Source of the DNA: Cyanobium sp. ATX 6F1
GTDB lineage: Bacteria > Cyanobacteriota > Cyanobacteriia > PCC-6307 > Cyanobiaceae
Direction: 5' to 3'
Length of the DNA stretch: 64,000 nucleotides
Assembly: GCF_024346315.1 (NCBI RefSeq)
Contig: NZ_JAGQCS010000005.1
Location: 237,477 to 301,476 of the forward strand
The notes under the pieces are model-generated. The model saw only the letters and a program-made list of their open reading frames with translations. It was not told the origin of the DNA and made no database searches. The position numbers and the translations under genes were made by a program. Shown one piece after another: positions 1-8,094 of this stretch; the first letter of the stretch is position 1; each line of letters opens with the position of its first letter.

Positions 1-320
1 GCCATGGTGGTCTTGCCGAGGCCGGGGGGGCCGTAGAGCAGCACGTGATCGAGCGCCTCGCCCCGGTGGCGGGTGGCCTCGATGGCGATGCCCAGCACCT
101 GCTTGAGCTCCCGCTGGCCGATGTAGTCCGCCAGGCGACGGGGGCGCAGGGTGTCTTCACGCAGCACAGGGGCGTCGGGGGCGCTCTCCTCCGCCAGGCT
201 TTCGGGATCCACCAGCCGCGGCCGGGACCCCAGCGAGTCCCCCGCCGACGCCGCCGGCTTGCGCTTGGAGCGCCCGGCGGCGTCAGCGCCCCGTCCGGCC
301 CCTGAGGAAACGATCGCCAT
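1..320 (-). CDS. ruvB: Holliday junction branch-migration helicase RuvB, N-terminal part (runs off the window)
   Basis: RuvB is the hexameric AAA+ motor that drives Holliday junction branch migration with RuvA during recombinational repair. Only about 106 N-terminal residues are inside the window. After a long, basic, low-complexity leader of about 50 residues comes the RuvB N-terminal segment containing [12 protein letters not shown], then [19 protein letters not shown], which is the Walker A loop; the sequence is cut right after it. The start ATG is at 318-320. The leader is longer than in E. coli RuvB, which is common in picocyanobacteria. It is divergent from smpB, with a gap of about 50 bases. 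The family call is certain; the C-terminal part cannot be judged. Confidence 0.96.
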   Translation of the reverse strand, partial: MAIVSSGAGRGADAAGRSKRKPAASAGDSLGSRPRLVDPESLAEESAPDAPVLREDTLRPRRLADYIGQRELKQVLGIAIEATRHRGEALDHVLLYGPPGLGKTTM

Positions 321-371
321 GGGGCGAGGGTACCGGCCCCTGCCTAGGGTCGGGAGATTCCAGGGACGGTG

Positions 372-869
372 ATGGCGAAGGGCGGAGGCAAGAAAACCGC
401 CAAGTCCGCACGGGACGCCGCCAACAAGCTGCTGGCGGACAACCGCTTCGCCCGCCACCAGTACGAGATCCTCGACACGCTCGAAACCGGCGTGGAGCTG
501 CTGGGCACGGAGGTGAAATCGATCCGCGCCGGCAAGGCCAACCTGCGGGATGGCTTCTGCCTGATCAGGAACGGCGAACTGCAGCTGCACAACGTGCATA
601 TCTCCCCCCACAGCCACGCCGGCGCCTACTTCAACCACGAGCCGCTGCGGGTGCGCAAACTGCTGGCCCACCGACGTGAGATCGACAAGTTCCGCGTCGC
701 CCTCGATCAGAAGGGGCTCACCCTGGTGCCGCTCAACCTCCACCTCAAGGGCTCCTGGATCAAGCTCACCATTGGCCTGGCCAAGGGGCGCAAGCTCCAC
801 GACAAGCGCCAGGATGAAAAACGCAAGCAGGACGCCAAGGAGACCCGCGCCGCGATCGCCCGGATCTGA
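372..869 (+). CDS. smpB: SsrA-binding protein SmpB
   Basis: SmpB binds tmRNA and delivers it to stalled ribosomes for trans-translation. The 165-residue product has the expected family features: an early [20 protein letters not shown] segment, the loop [19 protein letters not shown], the [12 protein letters not shown] region, and a basic C-terminal tail rich in Lys and Arg ([13 protein letters not shown]) that mimics codon-anticodon pairing in the ribosome. The ATG at 372 is preferred over an in-frame GTG at 369. The gene runs convergently into the kinase-like gene, only 9 bases separating the two stops. No tmRNA gene is seen in this window. Confidence 0.97.
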   Translation: MAKGGGKKTAKSARDAANKLLADNRFARHQYEILDTLETGVELLGTEVKSIRAGKANLRDGFCLIRNGELQLHNVHISPHSHAGAYFNHEPLRVRKLLAHRREIDKFRVALDQKGLTLVPLNLHLKGSWIKLTIGLAKGRKLHDKRQDEKRKQDAKETRAAIARI

Positions 870-878
870 TCGGAGCGC

Positions 879-2900
879 TCAGTTCGCCTTGGGCTCGGCG
901 CCGGGCACCGGCGGCGGCGGGGTGGGCCCCGCGGGCGCCGATGGAGTGGGCTCGGGCGTCGGGGCGGGGGTGGGCGTGCTGGGGGCCGGATCGGTGGGCG
1001 TGGGCTCCCCTGGGGTGGTCGGGGTGGTGGGCGTCACCGGCGGGGCAGGATCCACGCGCAGCGACAGGGTGATCAGGGCCGGTGCCACGCCCTCATTGGT
1101 GATCAGCAGCTGCACCGGCGCGCTGGTGATCCTGTCGAGGCTGATCACCCGCAGGGGCCCCTTGGCCTCCAACAGGGCGCCGTCGGCAGCGAACACGCTC
1201 ATCTGCATCAGCGGCGAACCGTTGACCCCCAGCACCAGCCGGGAGCCGGGGCCGATCTGGATCGGGAACAGGCGGGCACCCCCGGCCTCCACCTGGGCCG
1301 AGAGCACCCGGGTCTGACCGAGCTGGGTCTGGATCTGCTCGATCTGCACGTTGGCCAGGCTCTTCTGGGCCGCCGCATACCAGAGCTGGCGGAAGGGCTC
1401 CGGGGGGATGTCCTCACCGGAGCGGCCGGGCAGCAAGTTCTGGGCTGAGCCCGACACCAGCTGGCGCAGCACCGCCGGGCTCAGCCCCTGGGCCCCCAGG
1501 CGGGTCTGCTGGCTCTGCCAGTCGCCGGCACTGAAGCTGCCCAGGCGCCGGCGCAACTCCGGGGGCAGCTGTTCCACCCGCGCCAGCCACTCTTCGGCCA
1601 GCTCGTTCCAGACCTTGCGCAGGGGCGCGTCCTCGAGCGAATCACTGGGCAGGCGGCCGCCCCGTTCGGGGAACTGGGCCAGCAGGCTGGCGTCCACCAG
1701 CTTGAGGAACCAGGCCCGATCGATCTGGAGCGCCCGTAAGCGATTAAGAAGCTGCTGGCGCTGGTCCACCTCCGCCGGCGGCAGGCTGGCGGGCAGCTGC
1801 AGGGAGGCGGCCGGATCGGGGGTGGGGGCCTTGCCGCGGCTGAGCAGCAACCAGCCCAGGGCGGTGCCCACCACCGCCGAGAGCACCAGGGCAATCACCA
1901 CCGGCCAGAGCCGGCCTTCGGCCTCCTCCTCCTTCTGCTCCTGGCGGCTGCGGGGAGCAGGCTCGACGCTCGCGGCCACGGCGGGCCGCAGGGGGGGAAG
2001 CTCCGGCTCAGGCGACGTCGATGGCGCTTCCACTGGCGGAGTGGGCGGGGCGCTCTGGGGCACCAGCACCACGGTGCGGTCGGCCCGGGCCACGGGCCCG
2101 GTGCTCTCGGGCATGGGCAGTTGCTGCAGGGCCTGCAGGGCCGCCGCCGCCGAGGCGAAGCGCTCGGAGGGCTCGCTCGCCAGCAGGCGCGTCAGGGCCT
2201 CCCGAAAGCCCGGCTCGGGCTCCAATCCAGCGGGCAACCGCCAGGCCAGGGTGACCGGATCGAGCAGCTCGGCGGGCTCCTGGCCACTGAGCAACACCAG
2301 CGCCACCACCCCCAGGCTGTAGAGGTCCATCCAGGGCTGGGCCGGCTCCCCACGCACCAGCTCCGGCGGCGCGTAGCCGGGGGTGGCCCCCAGCAGACCG
2401 GCTGACTGGGCGGCGGTGGCCGCCACCCCCCGCACCAGGCCGAAATCCAGCAGCACCGGCAGACCGTCGCGATCCCGCCGCAGCAGGTTGGCGGGGGTCA
2501 GATCGCCATGGAGCAGCTGCTGGCTGTGGAGCACCGCCAGCACTGGCAACAGCTGGCGCAGCAGCAACAGCACCTCTCCGGAGCCGAACACCAGCTGGCG
2601 CTCGCGGCGGGCCTCCAGCAGCTCCTGGTAGGTGGGACCGCCCTGCCACTCCCGCACCAGCCAAAGGCTGGCGCCGTCCTGGATGACACCACCGAACCGG
2701 GGCACCTGCGGGTGGAGCACCCCTTGAAGGCGGCCCCAGAGCTCACGAAAACGCTGTTGATCCTGGCCCGGGGCCAGCTGGCGCAACACCATCGGCGCCT
2801 CGCCGGCCAGCTGGTCGCTGGCCCGCCACAGCACCCCCTGGGCACTGCGGCTGAGCTGCTCCTCCAGCAGGTAGCGATCGCCGATCAATGCGCCGCTCAT
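879..2900 (-). CDS. Membrane-anchored serine/threonine protein kinase-like protein with degenerate ATP site
   Basis: The 673-residue product begins with a Hanks-type kinase fold (residues about 5-265). It retains a catalytic loop LLHGDLTPANLL, with the catalytic Asp and metal-binding Asn, the DFG motif in LLDFGLVRG, and an activation-segment end GYAPPEL. However, the glycine-rich loop reads LSRSAQGVLWRA, without the usual GxGxxG, and the expected beta-3 lysine is an arginine in PMVLRQL. A low-complexity linker is followed by one transmembrane helix (around LWPVVIALVLSAVVGTALGW), an extracytoplasmic helical region, and a long Pro/Thr-rich tail. The start at 2900 overlaps the upstream cysteine synthase stop as ATGA, suggesting translational coupling; an ATG at 2942 is also in frame. 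It may be a weak kinase or a pseudokinase. Confidence 0.85.
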   Translation of the reverse strand: MSGALIGDRYLLEEQLSRSAQGVLWRASDQLAGEAPMVLRQLAPGQDQQRFRELWGRLQGVLHPQVPRFGGVIQDGASLWLVREWQGGPTYQELLEARRERQLVFGSGEVLLLLRQLLPVLAVLHSQQLLHGDLTPANLLRRDRDGLPVLLDFGLVRGVAATAAQSAGLLGATPGYAPPELVRGEPAQPWMDLYSLGVVALVLLSGQEPAELLDPVTLAWRLPAGLEPEPGFREALTRLLASEPSERFASAAAALQALQQLPMPESTGPVARADRTVVLVPQSAPPTPPVEAPSTSPEPELPPLRPAVAASVEPAPRSRQEQKEEEAEGRLWPVVIALVLSAVVGTALGWLLLSRGKAPTPDPAASLQLPASLPPAEVDQRQQLLNRLRALQIDRAWFLKLVDASLLAQFPERGGRLPSDSLEDAPLRKVWNELAEEWLARVEQLPPELRRRLGSFSAGDWQSQQTRLGAQGLSPAVLRQLVSGSAQNLLPGRSGEDIPPEPFRQLWYAAAQKSLANVQIEQIQTQLGQTRVLSAQVEAGGARLFPIQIGPGSRLVLGVNGSPLMQMSVFAADGALLEAKGPLRVISLDRITSAPVQLLITNEGVAPALITLSLRVDPAPPVTPTTPTTPGEPTPTDPAPSTPTPAPTPEPTPSAPAGPTPPPPVPGAEPKAN

Positions 2901-3883
2901 GAGCCGCGCCGGGGCTGGCTGAGCCCCTTGCTGGCCAGCCATTCGCCGTCGTAGAGGCGGGAGCGGTAGCGGTCGCCGCTGTCGCAGAGCACGGTCACCA
3001 CCGTGTGACCGGGCCCGAGACGCCGGGCCGTCTCCACCGCGGCGGCCACGTTGATGCCCACCGATCCGCCCATGAACAGTCCCTCACGCCAGAGCAACTG
3101 GTAGATCGTGTCGAGGGCACTCTGGTCGTCAATGCGCACGGCGTCATCCACCGGTGCCCCCTCCAGGTTGGCGGTGACCCGGCTGTTGCCGATGCCCTCG
3201 GTGATCGAGCTGCCCTCGAGCGTCAGTTCGCCGCTGGTGGCCCAGCTGTAGAGGGCACTGCCGTGGGGATCGGCGATCACGCAGCGCACCCGGGGGTTGC
3301 GTTCCTTCAGAAACAGCGCCACCCCGGCATAGGTGCCGCCGGTGCCGGTGGCGGCCACCCAGGCATCCACCTGGCCGCCGGTCTGCTCCCAGATTTCCGG
3401 GCCGGTGGAGTTGTAGTGGGCGCGCCGGTTGGCGAGGTTGTCGAACTGATTGGCCCAGATCGCCCCGGGGGTTTCAGCGGCGATCCGGCCGGAGAGGCGC
3501 ACGTAGTTGTTGGGGTCGCGGTAGGGCACCGCGGGCACGGTGCGCACCTCCGCCCCCAGGCTGCGCAGCAGGCCGATTTTCTCCGCTGACTGGGTGTCGG
3601 GGATCACGATCAGGCTGCGGTAGCCGCGGGCATTGCAGAGGTGGGCCAGGCCGATGCCGGTGTTGCCGGCGGTGCCCTCCACCACGGTGCCGCCGGGCTG
3701 GAGCTCACCGCTGGCCTCCGCCTCCAGCAGGATTCCGAGCGCGGCCCGGTCCTTGACGGAACCGCCGGGGTTCATGAACTCCGCCTTGCCCAGAATCTCG
3801 CAGCCGGTGAGCTCGCTGAGGGCCTGGAGCCGGATCAGGGGCGTATGGCCGACCGCACCCACGAATCCCTGGGTAATGCCCAT
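2897..3883 (-). CDS. Cysteine synthase (O-acetylserine sulfhydrylase family)
   Basis: A 328-residue PLP-dependent beta-replacement enzyme that would convert O-acetylserine and sulfide to cysteine. The sequence shows the PLP-lysine region NPGGSVKDRAALG, the substrate loop GTAGNTGIGLA, the phosphate-binding GTGGTYAG loop, and a C-terminal LCDSGDRYRSRLYD segment, all typical of the CysK/CysM fold. I do not separate CysK from CysM. The gene is divergent from egtB across about 97 bases. Cysteine is a substrate for ergothioneine synthesis, so the neighbourhood makes metabolic sense, though shared regulation is not shown. CysE, which makes O-acetylserine, is elsewhere in the window at 30.6 kb. Confidence 0.93.
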   Translation of the reverse strand: MGITQGFVGAVGHTPLIRLQALSELTGCEILGKAEFMNPGGSVKDRAALGILLEAEASGELQPGGTVVEGTAGNTGIGLAHLCNARGYRSLIVIPDTQSAEKIGLLRSLGAEVRTVPAVPYRDPNNYVRLSGRIAAETPGAIWANQFDNLANRRAHYNSTGPEIWEQTGGQVDAWVAATGTGGTYAGVALFLKERNPRVRCVIADPHGSALYSWATSGELTLEGSSITEGIGNSRVTANLEGAPVDDAVRIDDQSALDTIYQLLWREGLFMGGSVGINVAAAVETARRLGPGHTVVTVLCDSGDRYRSRLYDGEWLASKGLSQPRRGS

Positions 3884-3980
3884 GGCGCCGGCCGTGCTCC
3901 TGCAGAAGATGTGGGGCGATCGTAGGTGCCACGCCGCGCCCGTTTGGCCCGATTAACCTCGCTCCAGTCACGCTGCCCCG

Positions 3981-5237
3981 GTGGAGAGTCCCCCCGACAC
4001 CGCGGCGCTGGCCCACCGGCTGGGGAGCATCCGCCGCCAGAGCGAAGCCCTGATCGCCGGGCTCCAACCCGAGGACCTCTGCCTGCAGGGCATGGCGGAC
4101 GCCAGTCCGCCCAAATGGCACCTGGGCCACACCGGCTGGTTCTTCGAGACGTTCCTGCTGGCAACGGAGCTGCCGGAGCACGAACCGGCCGACAGCCGCT
4201 GGGGCTACCTGTTCAACTCCTATTACGACACGGTCGGCGAGCGGCTGGCGCGGCCCCTGCGGGGTCTGCTCACCCGTCCGACGATCGCCGAGGTGCTGGC
4301 CTGGCGTCAGCGGGTGGACGCCAGCCTGGTGCTGCTGATCGAGCGGCTCGATCAACGCCCCCCCGCCCAGCGCAGCGCCCCGCTGGCCCTGCTGGAGCTG
4401 GGTCTTCAGCACGAACAACAGCACCAGGAACTGCTGCTGATGGACCTGTTGGACGGGTTCGCCCGCAACCCGCTCGAACCCGCCTATCGCAGCGGCCCCG
4501 ATGGTCCCGAAGCCGGCTATGCCAACGGCCCTGGAGCCAGCGAATGCGCCACCGCCGATGGGGGCTGGCGGGCCCATCCCGGCGGGCTGGTGGCGATCGG
4601 CCATCCGGGTGAGGAGGCCGCGGGCTTCCATTTCGACAACGAGACCCCCCGCCACCGCCACTGGCTCGAGCCCTTCGCCATCGGCGGACGACTGGTCAGC
4701 AACGGCGACTACGCCGCCTTCATCGCCGACGGGGGCTACCGGCGCCCGGAACTCTGGATGAGCGAAGGCTGGGCCCTGGCCACCGAGCGGGGCTGGCAGG
4801 CCCCCCGCTACTGGCGTGGCAGCGGCGGCGCCCAGGGCTGGGAGTGGGAGTTCACCCTCGCCGGCCGCCGTCCCCTGCGGCCACAGGCACCGGTGCGCCA
4901 CCTGAGCTGGTTCGAAGCCGAGGCCTACGCCCGCTGGGCCGGCGCCCGCCTGGCGACGGAAGCCGAATGGGAGATCGCCGCCGCAGCGGGCCTGCTGGCG
5001 GACATCGGGCAGCTCTGGGAATGGAGCGCGAGCCCCTACCGCCCCTACCCCGGCTTCCTGCCCGCCGCCGGCGCCGTGGGCGAGTACAACGGCAAGTTCA
5101 TGAGCTCCCAATTCGTGCTCAGGGGCCACTCCTTCCTCACCCCGGCGGGCCACGGCCGGCTCACCTACCGCAACTTCTTCCCCCCCGGCAGCCGCTGGAT
5201 GGCCAGCGGCCTGCGCCTGGCGAGGAACGCTGGATGA
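3981..5237 (+). CDS. egtB: Hercynine oxygenase / ergothioneine biosynthesis protein EgtB
   Basis: EgtB is a non-haem iron sulfoxide synthase that joins hercynine to cysteine or gamma-glutamylcysteine with oxygen. The 418-residue product has an N-terminal DinB-like iron-binding domain with KWHLGHTGWFFE (His47, His50) and the diagnostic HX3HXE motif in HEQQHQE (His144, His148, Glu150). A C-terminal formylglycine-generating-enzyme-like domain ends in GSRWMASGLRLARN. The start is a GTG at 3981. It overlaps egtD by four bases (ATGA), so the two are an operon. Which thiol donor it uses cannot be read from the sequence. No EgtC- or EgtE-like gene is seen nearby. Confidence 0.94.
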   Translation: MESPPDTAALAHRLGSIRRQSEALIAGLQPEDLCLQGMADASPPKWHLGHTGWFFETFLLATELPEHEPADSRWGYLFNSYYDTVGERLARPLRGLLTRPTIAEVLAWRQRVDASLVLLIERLDQRPPAQRSAPLALLELGLQHEQQHQELLLMDLLDGFARNPLEPAYRSGPDGPEAGYANGPGASECATADGGWRAHPGGLVAIGHPGEEAAGFHFDNETPRHRHWLEPFAIGGRLVSNGDYAAFIADGGYRRPELWMSEGWALATERGWQAPRYWRGSGGAQGWEWEFTLAGRRPLRPQAPVRHLSWFEAEAYARWAGARLATEAEWEIAAAAGLLADIGQLWEWSASPYRPYPGFLPAAGAVGEYNGKFMSSQFVLRGHSFLTPAGHGRLTYRNFFPPGSRWMASGLRLARNAG

Positions 5238-6241
5238 CTTCGGCGCTGCTGGAGCCGGAGCTGCTCGACCTGCACCCCGCCGCCGCCGACATGGAGCGGC
5301 TGGTGCGCGAAGGTCTGCGCCGCAGTCCCAGGCAGCTGCCGGCCTGGTTCCTCTACGACGAGGAGGGCTCCCGCCTGTTCGAGGCGATCTGCTGCCAGCC
5401 GGAGTACACCCTCACCGCCACCGAGACCGCCCTGCTGGAGGCCCGGGCGCCGGCCATGGCCGCGGCCATGGGCTCGGGGGTGCTGGTGGAGTTCGGCGCC
5501 GGCAGCGCCCGCAAAGTGAGTCCGCTGCTGCGGGCCCTGGACGGGCCGGCCTACGTGGCGCTCGACATCAGCGCCGCCCACCTGCGCTCGGCCTGCCGGG
5601 ATCTACAGGGCCGCCATCCCGGCGTGCCCGTGCTGGGCATCTGCTGCGACTACACCAGCCTCGAGCGCCTGCCGGACCACCCGCTGCTGGAGCGGCGAAA
5701 CAGGCTGGGCTTCTTCCCGGGCAGCTCCCTGGGCAACTTCAACCGTGCGGAGGCCCTGGGGCTGCTGCGGCAATTCGCCCGGCTGCTGGGCCCGGGCAGT
5801 CAGCTGCTGATCGGCATCGACCAGCCCAAGAGCGAGCGGCGGCTGGAGGCGGCCTATGACGACCGCGCCGGCGTGTCGGCCGCCTTCGCCCTCAACCTGC
5901 TGCGCCGGCTCAACCGGGATCTGGGCGGCGACTTCGACCCCTCGGCCTTCCGCTACCGGGCCCGCTGGCAACCGCAGCAGCAGCGGATCGAGATGGCCCT
6001 GGTGAGCGAGCGGGATCAATGGGTGAGCGTGGCCGGCGAACGCTGGCACTTCGCCGGCGGCGAGCCCCTGATCACCGAACACAGCGTCAAGTACGACCCC
6101 GCCAGGTTCCTGGCCCTGGCGGAGCAGGCCGGCTGGCGGGCCAGGGAACGCTGGAGCGATCCAGCCGGCGACCTCAGTGTTCATCTTCTGGGGCAGGCAG
6201 ACTCGTCAGCAACGGAACCCCAGCTCGATGAGCAGAGATGA
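5234..6241 (+). CDS. egtD: L-histidine N-alpha-methyltransferase EgtD
   Basis: EgtD trimethylates the alpha-amino group of histidine with SAM to make hercynine, the substrate of EgtB. The 335-residue product has the family N-terminal segment WFLYDEEGSRLFEAICCQPEY, a SAM-binding loop VLVEFGAGSARKV (about residues 83-95), the acidic strand YVALDIS, and the FFPGSSLGNF motif typical of EgtD. The C-terminal ITEHSVKYDPARF segment matches the substrate-domain end of the family. It starts inside the egtB stop (ATGA) and overlaps the following small gene by 14 bases, so these genes are very probably co-translated. Confidence 0.95.
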   Translation: MTSALLEPELLDLHPAAADMERLVREGLRRSPRQLPAWFLYDEEGSRLFEAICCQPEYTLTATETALLEARAPAMAAAMGSGVLVEFGAGSARKVSPLLRALDGPAYVALDISAAHLRSACRDLQGRHPGVPVLGICCDYTSLERLPDHPLLERRNRLGFFPGSSLGNFNRAEALGLLRQFARLLGPGSQLLIGIDQPKSERRLEAAYDDRAGVSAAFALNLLRRLNRDLGGDFDPSAFRYRARWQPQQQRIEMALVSERDQWVSVAGERWHFAGGEPLITEHSVKYDPARFLALAEQAGWRARERWSDPAGDLSVHLLGQADSSATEPQLDEQR

Positions 6242-6476
6242 CCAACGGCGCGCTGTGCGCCTGGTGCGCGAGGGCCTGATCGAGCAGCTCGAAGCGCTCT
6301 ACGGGGAGGCCTTCGACCGCATCAGCACCCAGGACCTGGGCGAAGGGGCGATCGCCCGGCTCACCCAGTTGCTGCTGCGCTCCCGCGAAGGGGCGATCAC
6401 GCCGCTGCAGGAGGAGATCGAGGCCCCCTTGATCACCAGCGCTCCGGGCCAACCCCGGGATGGGCAAACGCCGTGA
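6228..6476 (+). CDS. Small protein of the hercynine/ergothioneine operon
   Basis: An 82-residue, largely helical, charged protein that starts inside the 3' end of egtD and overlaps the next gene as GTGA. The sequence begins MSRDDQRRAVRLVREGLIEQ and has no signal peptide or membrane segment. From memory, cyanobacteria carry a short family annotated as a hercynine metabolism small protein in exactly this position; the assignment here rests on size and location. Its molecular role is not known to me. The ATG at 6228 is chosen over an upstream in-frame start that would lie deeper in egtD. Confidence 0.8.
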   Translation: MSRDDQRRAVRLVREGLIEQLEALYGEAFDRISTQDLGEGAIARLTQLLLRSREGAITPLQEEIEAPLITSAPGQPRDGQTP

Positions 6477-6991
6477 GCGCCAGTTGGTTCGAGCAACTTG
6501 AAGCCCGGCTCGAGCAGCAGTTGGAGGCCTTCCTGCGCTCCAACCCCCAGCAGCAGTCGCTGTTCGATCAAGAGGAGTTGCAGGAGCGCGAACGGCGCCT
6601 GCACCGGCGGGAGCTTCAGCTGCAGCAGCAGGCCATTGAGCAGCGCAACCAGCTGCTCGACCTGGCCAAGGAGATCTCCACCTGGCAGCAGCGGGTGGAG
6701 CGGGCCCGGAGCGCCGATGCCAGCGCCCTGGCCCAGCGGGCCCAGGCCCACGTGGATCAGCTGATGGGCCAGGGCCGCGACCGCTGGAAGGCCCTGGCGC
6801 AGCTGGGGGAAGACTTCCAGCGGCTGCAACGGGAACGGGACGAACTGGCCCAACAACCCCGCGGCGCCACCGACGCCCGTGATGGGTCGGCGGCAGCACC
6901 CAAGGCGGCCGCCGCCGACCTGGATTCGGACTGGGCAGCCTTCGAAACCCAGCAGGACCTGGAGCAGCTCAAGCGAAACCGCGGCTCCTGA
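6473..6991 (+). CDS. Coiled-coil protein of the hercynine/ergothioneine operon
   Basis: A 172-residue cytoplasmic protein dominated by a long amphipathic, Gln/Glu/Arg-rich helix (about residues 8-130) that should form a coiled coil. A low-complexity Ala-rich linker and a short acidic end (DLDSDWAAFETQQDLEQLK) follow. It has no catalytic motif. It starts with GTG overlapping the preceding small gene and completes a four-gene unit egtB-egtD-small-coiled coil. I recall a cyanobacterium-specific family annotated as hercynine metabolism protein that fits its length and position. A scaffold or regulatory role is inference only. Confidence 0.78.
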   Translation: MSASWFEQLEARLEQQLEAFLRSNPQQQSLFDQEELQERERRLHRRELQLQQQAIEQRNQLLDLAKEISTWQQRVERARSADASALAQRAQAHVDQLMGQGRDRWKALAQLGEDFQRLQRERDELAQQPRGATDARDGSAAAPKAAAADLDSDWAAFETQQDLEQLKRNRGS

Positions 6992-6994
6992 ACC

Positions 6995-7792
6995 ATGGGC
7001 TTCCTGCTCTCGAAGCTGCTGCCCCTGGCGCTCTACCCCCTGGGGCTGGCGCTGCTGTTGCAGCTGGGCGCCCTGGTGGGCCGCCGACGGCGCTGGGCCG
7101 GCTGGGTATCAGCCGCGGGCCTTGCCCTGCTCTGGATCAGCGCCATGCCCTTCACCGCCCGGCAGCTGGTGTGGAGCCTGGAGGAACGCAGCGCCGCCCT
7201 CACGCCTGATCCCTTGCCGAAGGCCGATGCGGTGGTGGTGCTGGGGGGCGGCCTCAGGCCCGCCCTGACGCCGCGCCGGAGCGTGGAGGTGGGGGAGGCG
7301 GGCGATCGGCTGCTTATGGGCCTGCGGCTGATCCGCCAGGGCAAGGCACCGCTGCTGGTGGTGAGCGGCGGCCAGGTGAGCTTCACCGGCAGCGATCCGG
7401 CCCCGCCGGAGGCGGTCACGGCCCGGGCCCTGGCCATCGAGCTGGGGCTCAAGCCCAGTGCCATCGTGGCCAATGCCCGCTCCCGCACCACCGCCGAGGA
7501 GGCGCGTGACATCGGCGCGCTGGGGAAGCGGCGGGGCTGGCGTTCGGTCCTGCTGGTGACCAGCGCCACCCATCTGCCCCGCGCCCTGGCCAGCTTCGAG
7601 CGGCTCAGCGGCCTGCGGGTGGTGCCTGTGGCCTGCGACTTCCAGTTCGCTTCAAGGAACCTCTGGGGCCGACCCACCGCGGGCAGCGTGCTCAAGGACG
7701 CTCTGCCGGACGCCGAGGCGCTGTTCCTCAGCACCGTGGCGCTGAAGGAAGTCCTGGGGTTGGCCAGCTACCGCCTGCTGGGGCGCAGCTGA
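6995..7792 (+). CDS. YdcF/SanA/ElyC family (DUF218) membrane protein
   Basis: A 265-residue protein with two N-terminal hydrophobic helices (about residues 5-30 and 36-58), then a DUF218 Rossmann-like domain. Family marks are the strand ADAVVVLGGGL, the LLVVSGGQVSF segment, the acidic/His region ARSRTTAEEARDIG, and SVLLVTSATHLPRALASF. Members such as E. coli ElyC and SanA act on cell-envelope integrity, but their biochemical activity is unsettled. It lies three bases after the ergothioneine operon and may be transcribed with it, without an obvious functional link. It converges on the small hypothetical gene at 7797. Confidence 0.9.
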   Translation: MGFLLSKLLPLALYPLGLALLLQLGALVGRRRRWAGWVSAAGLALLWISAMPFTARQLVWSLEERSAALTPDPLPKADAVVVLGGGLRPALTPRRSVEVGEAGDRLLMGLRLIRQGKAPLLVVSGGQVSFTGSDPAPPEAVTARALAIELGLKPSAIVANARSRTTAEEARDIGALGKRRGWRSVLLVTSATHLPRALASFERLSGLRVVPVACDFQFASRNLWGRPTAGSVLKDALPDAEALFLSTVALKEVLGLASYRLLGRS

Positions 7793-7796
7793 GGGC

Positions 7797-8090
7797 TTAC
7801 TTTTTGGGAACCGGCGGCACCAGGCTCACGCCCTCGGGCGGCGGGGTGGGATCGGGATCGGCGATCAGCATGTGCTGGAGCACGATCTCGGGGCGCTCAC
7901 TGTCACGCCAGCGGATCCGATAGGCCGGCATCTTGGTGCCCCGGCTCGTGGTCTGTTCGACAGGCTCCATCACCCAGCCGCGGCGGGAGCGACCCTGGGG
8001 ATTGCGCTTGACCACCGCATCCGCGTGCTTGAAGCGGAAACCTACGCGCTCACCACTCATGGGCCGGTTGAGATTGCCTAGTGAGTCCAT
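7797..8090 (-). CDS. Conserved small hypothetical protein
   Basis: A 97-residue basic protein with no signal peptide or membrane helix that I do not recognise. It has an N-terminal MSGERVGFRFKHADAVVKR stretch and a middle WVMEPVEQTTSRGTKMPAYR stretch, ending in a Pro-rich tail. The predicted pattern is mostly beta strand. It begins four bases downstream of the lysS stop, so it is probably in the lysS transcript. ATG 8090 is preferred because longer versions would overlap lysS; an ATG at 8060 is an alternative. Confidence 0.65.
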   Translation of the reverse strand: MDSLGNLNRPMSGERVGFRFKHADAVVKRNPQGRSRRGWVMEPVEQTTSRGTKMPAYRIRWRDSERPEIVLQHMLIADPDPTPPPEGVSLVPPVPKK

Positions 8091-8094
8091 TATC

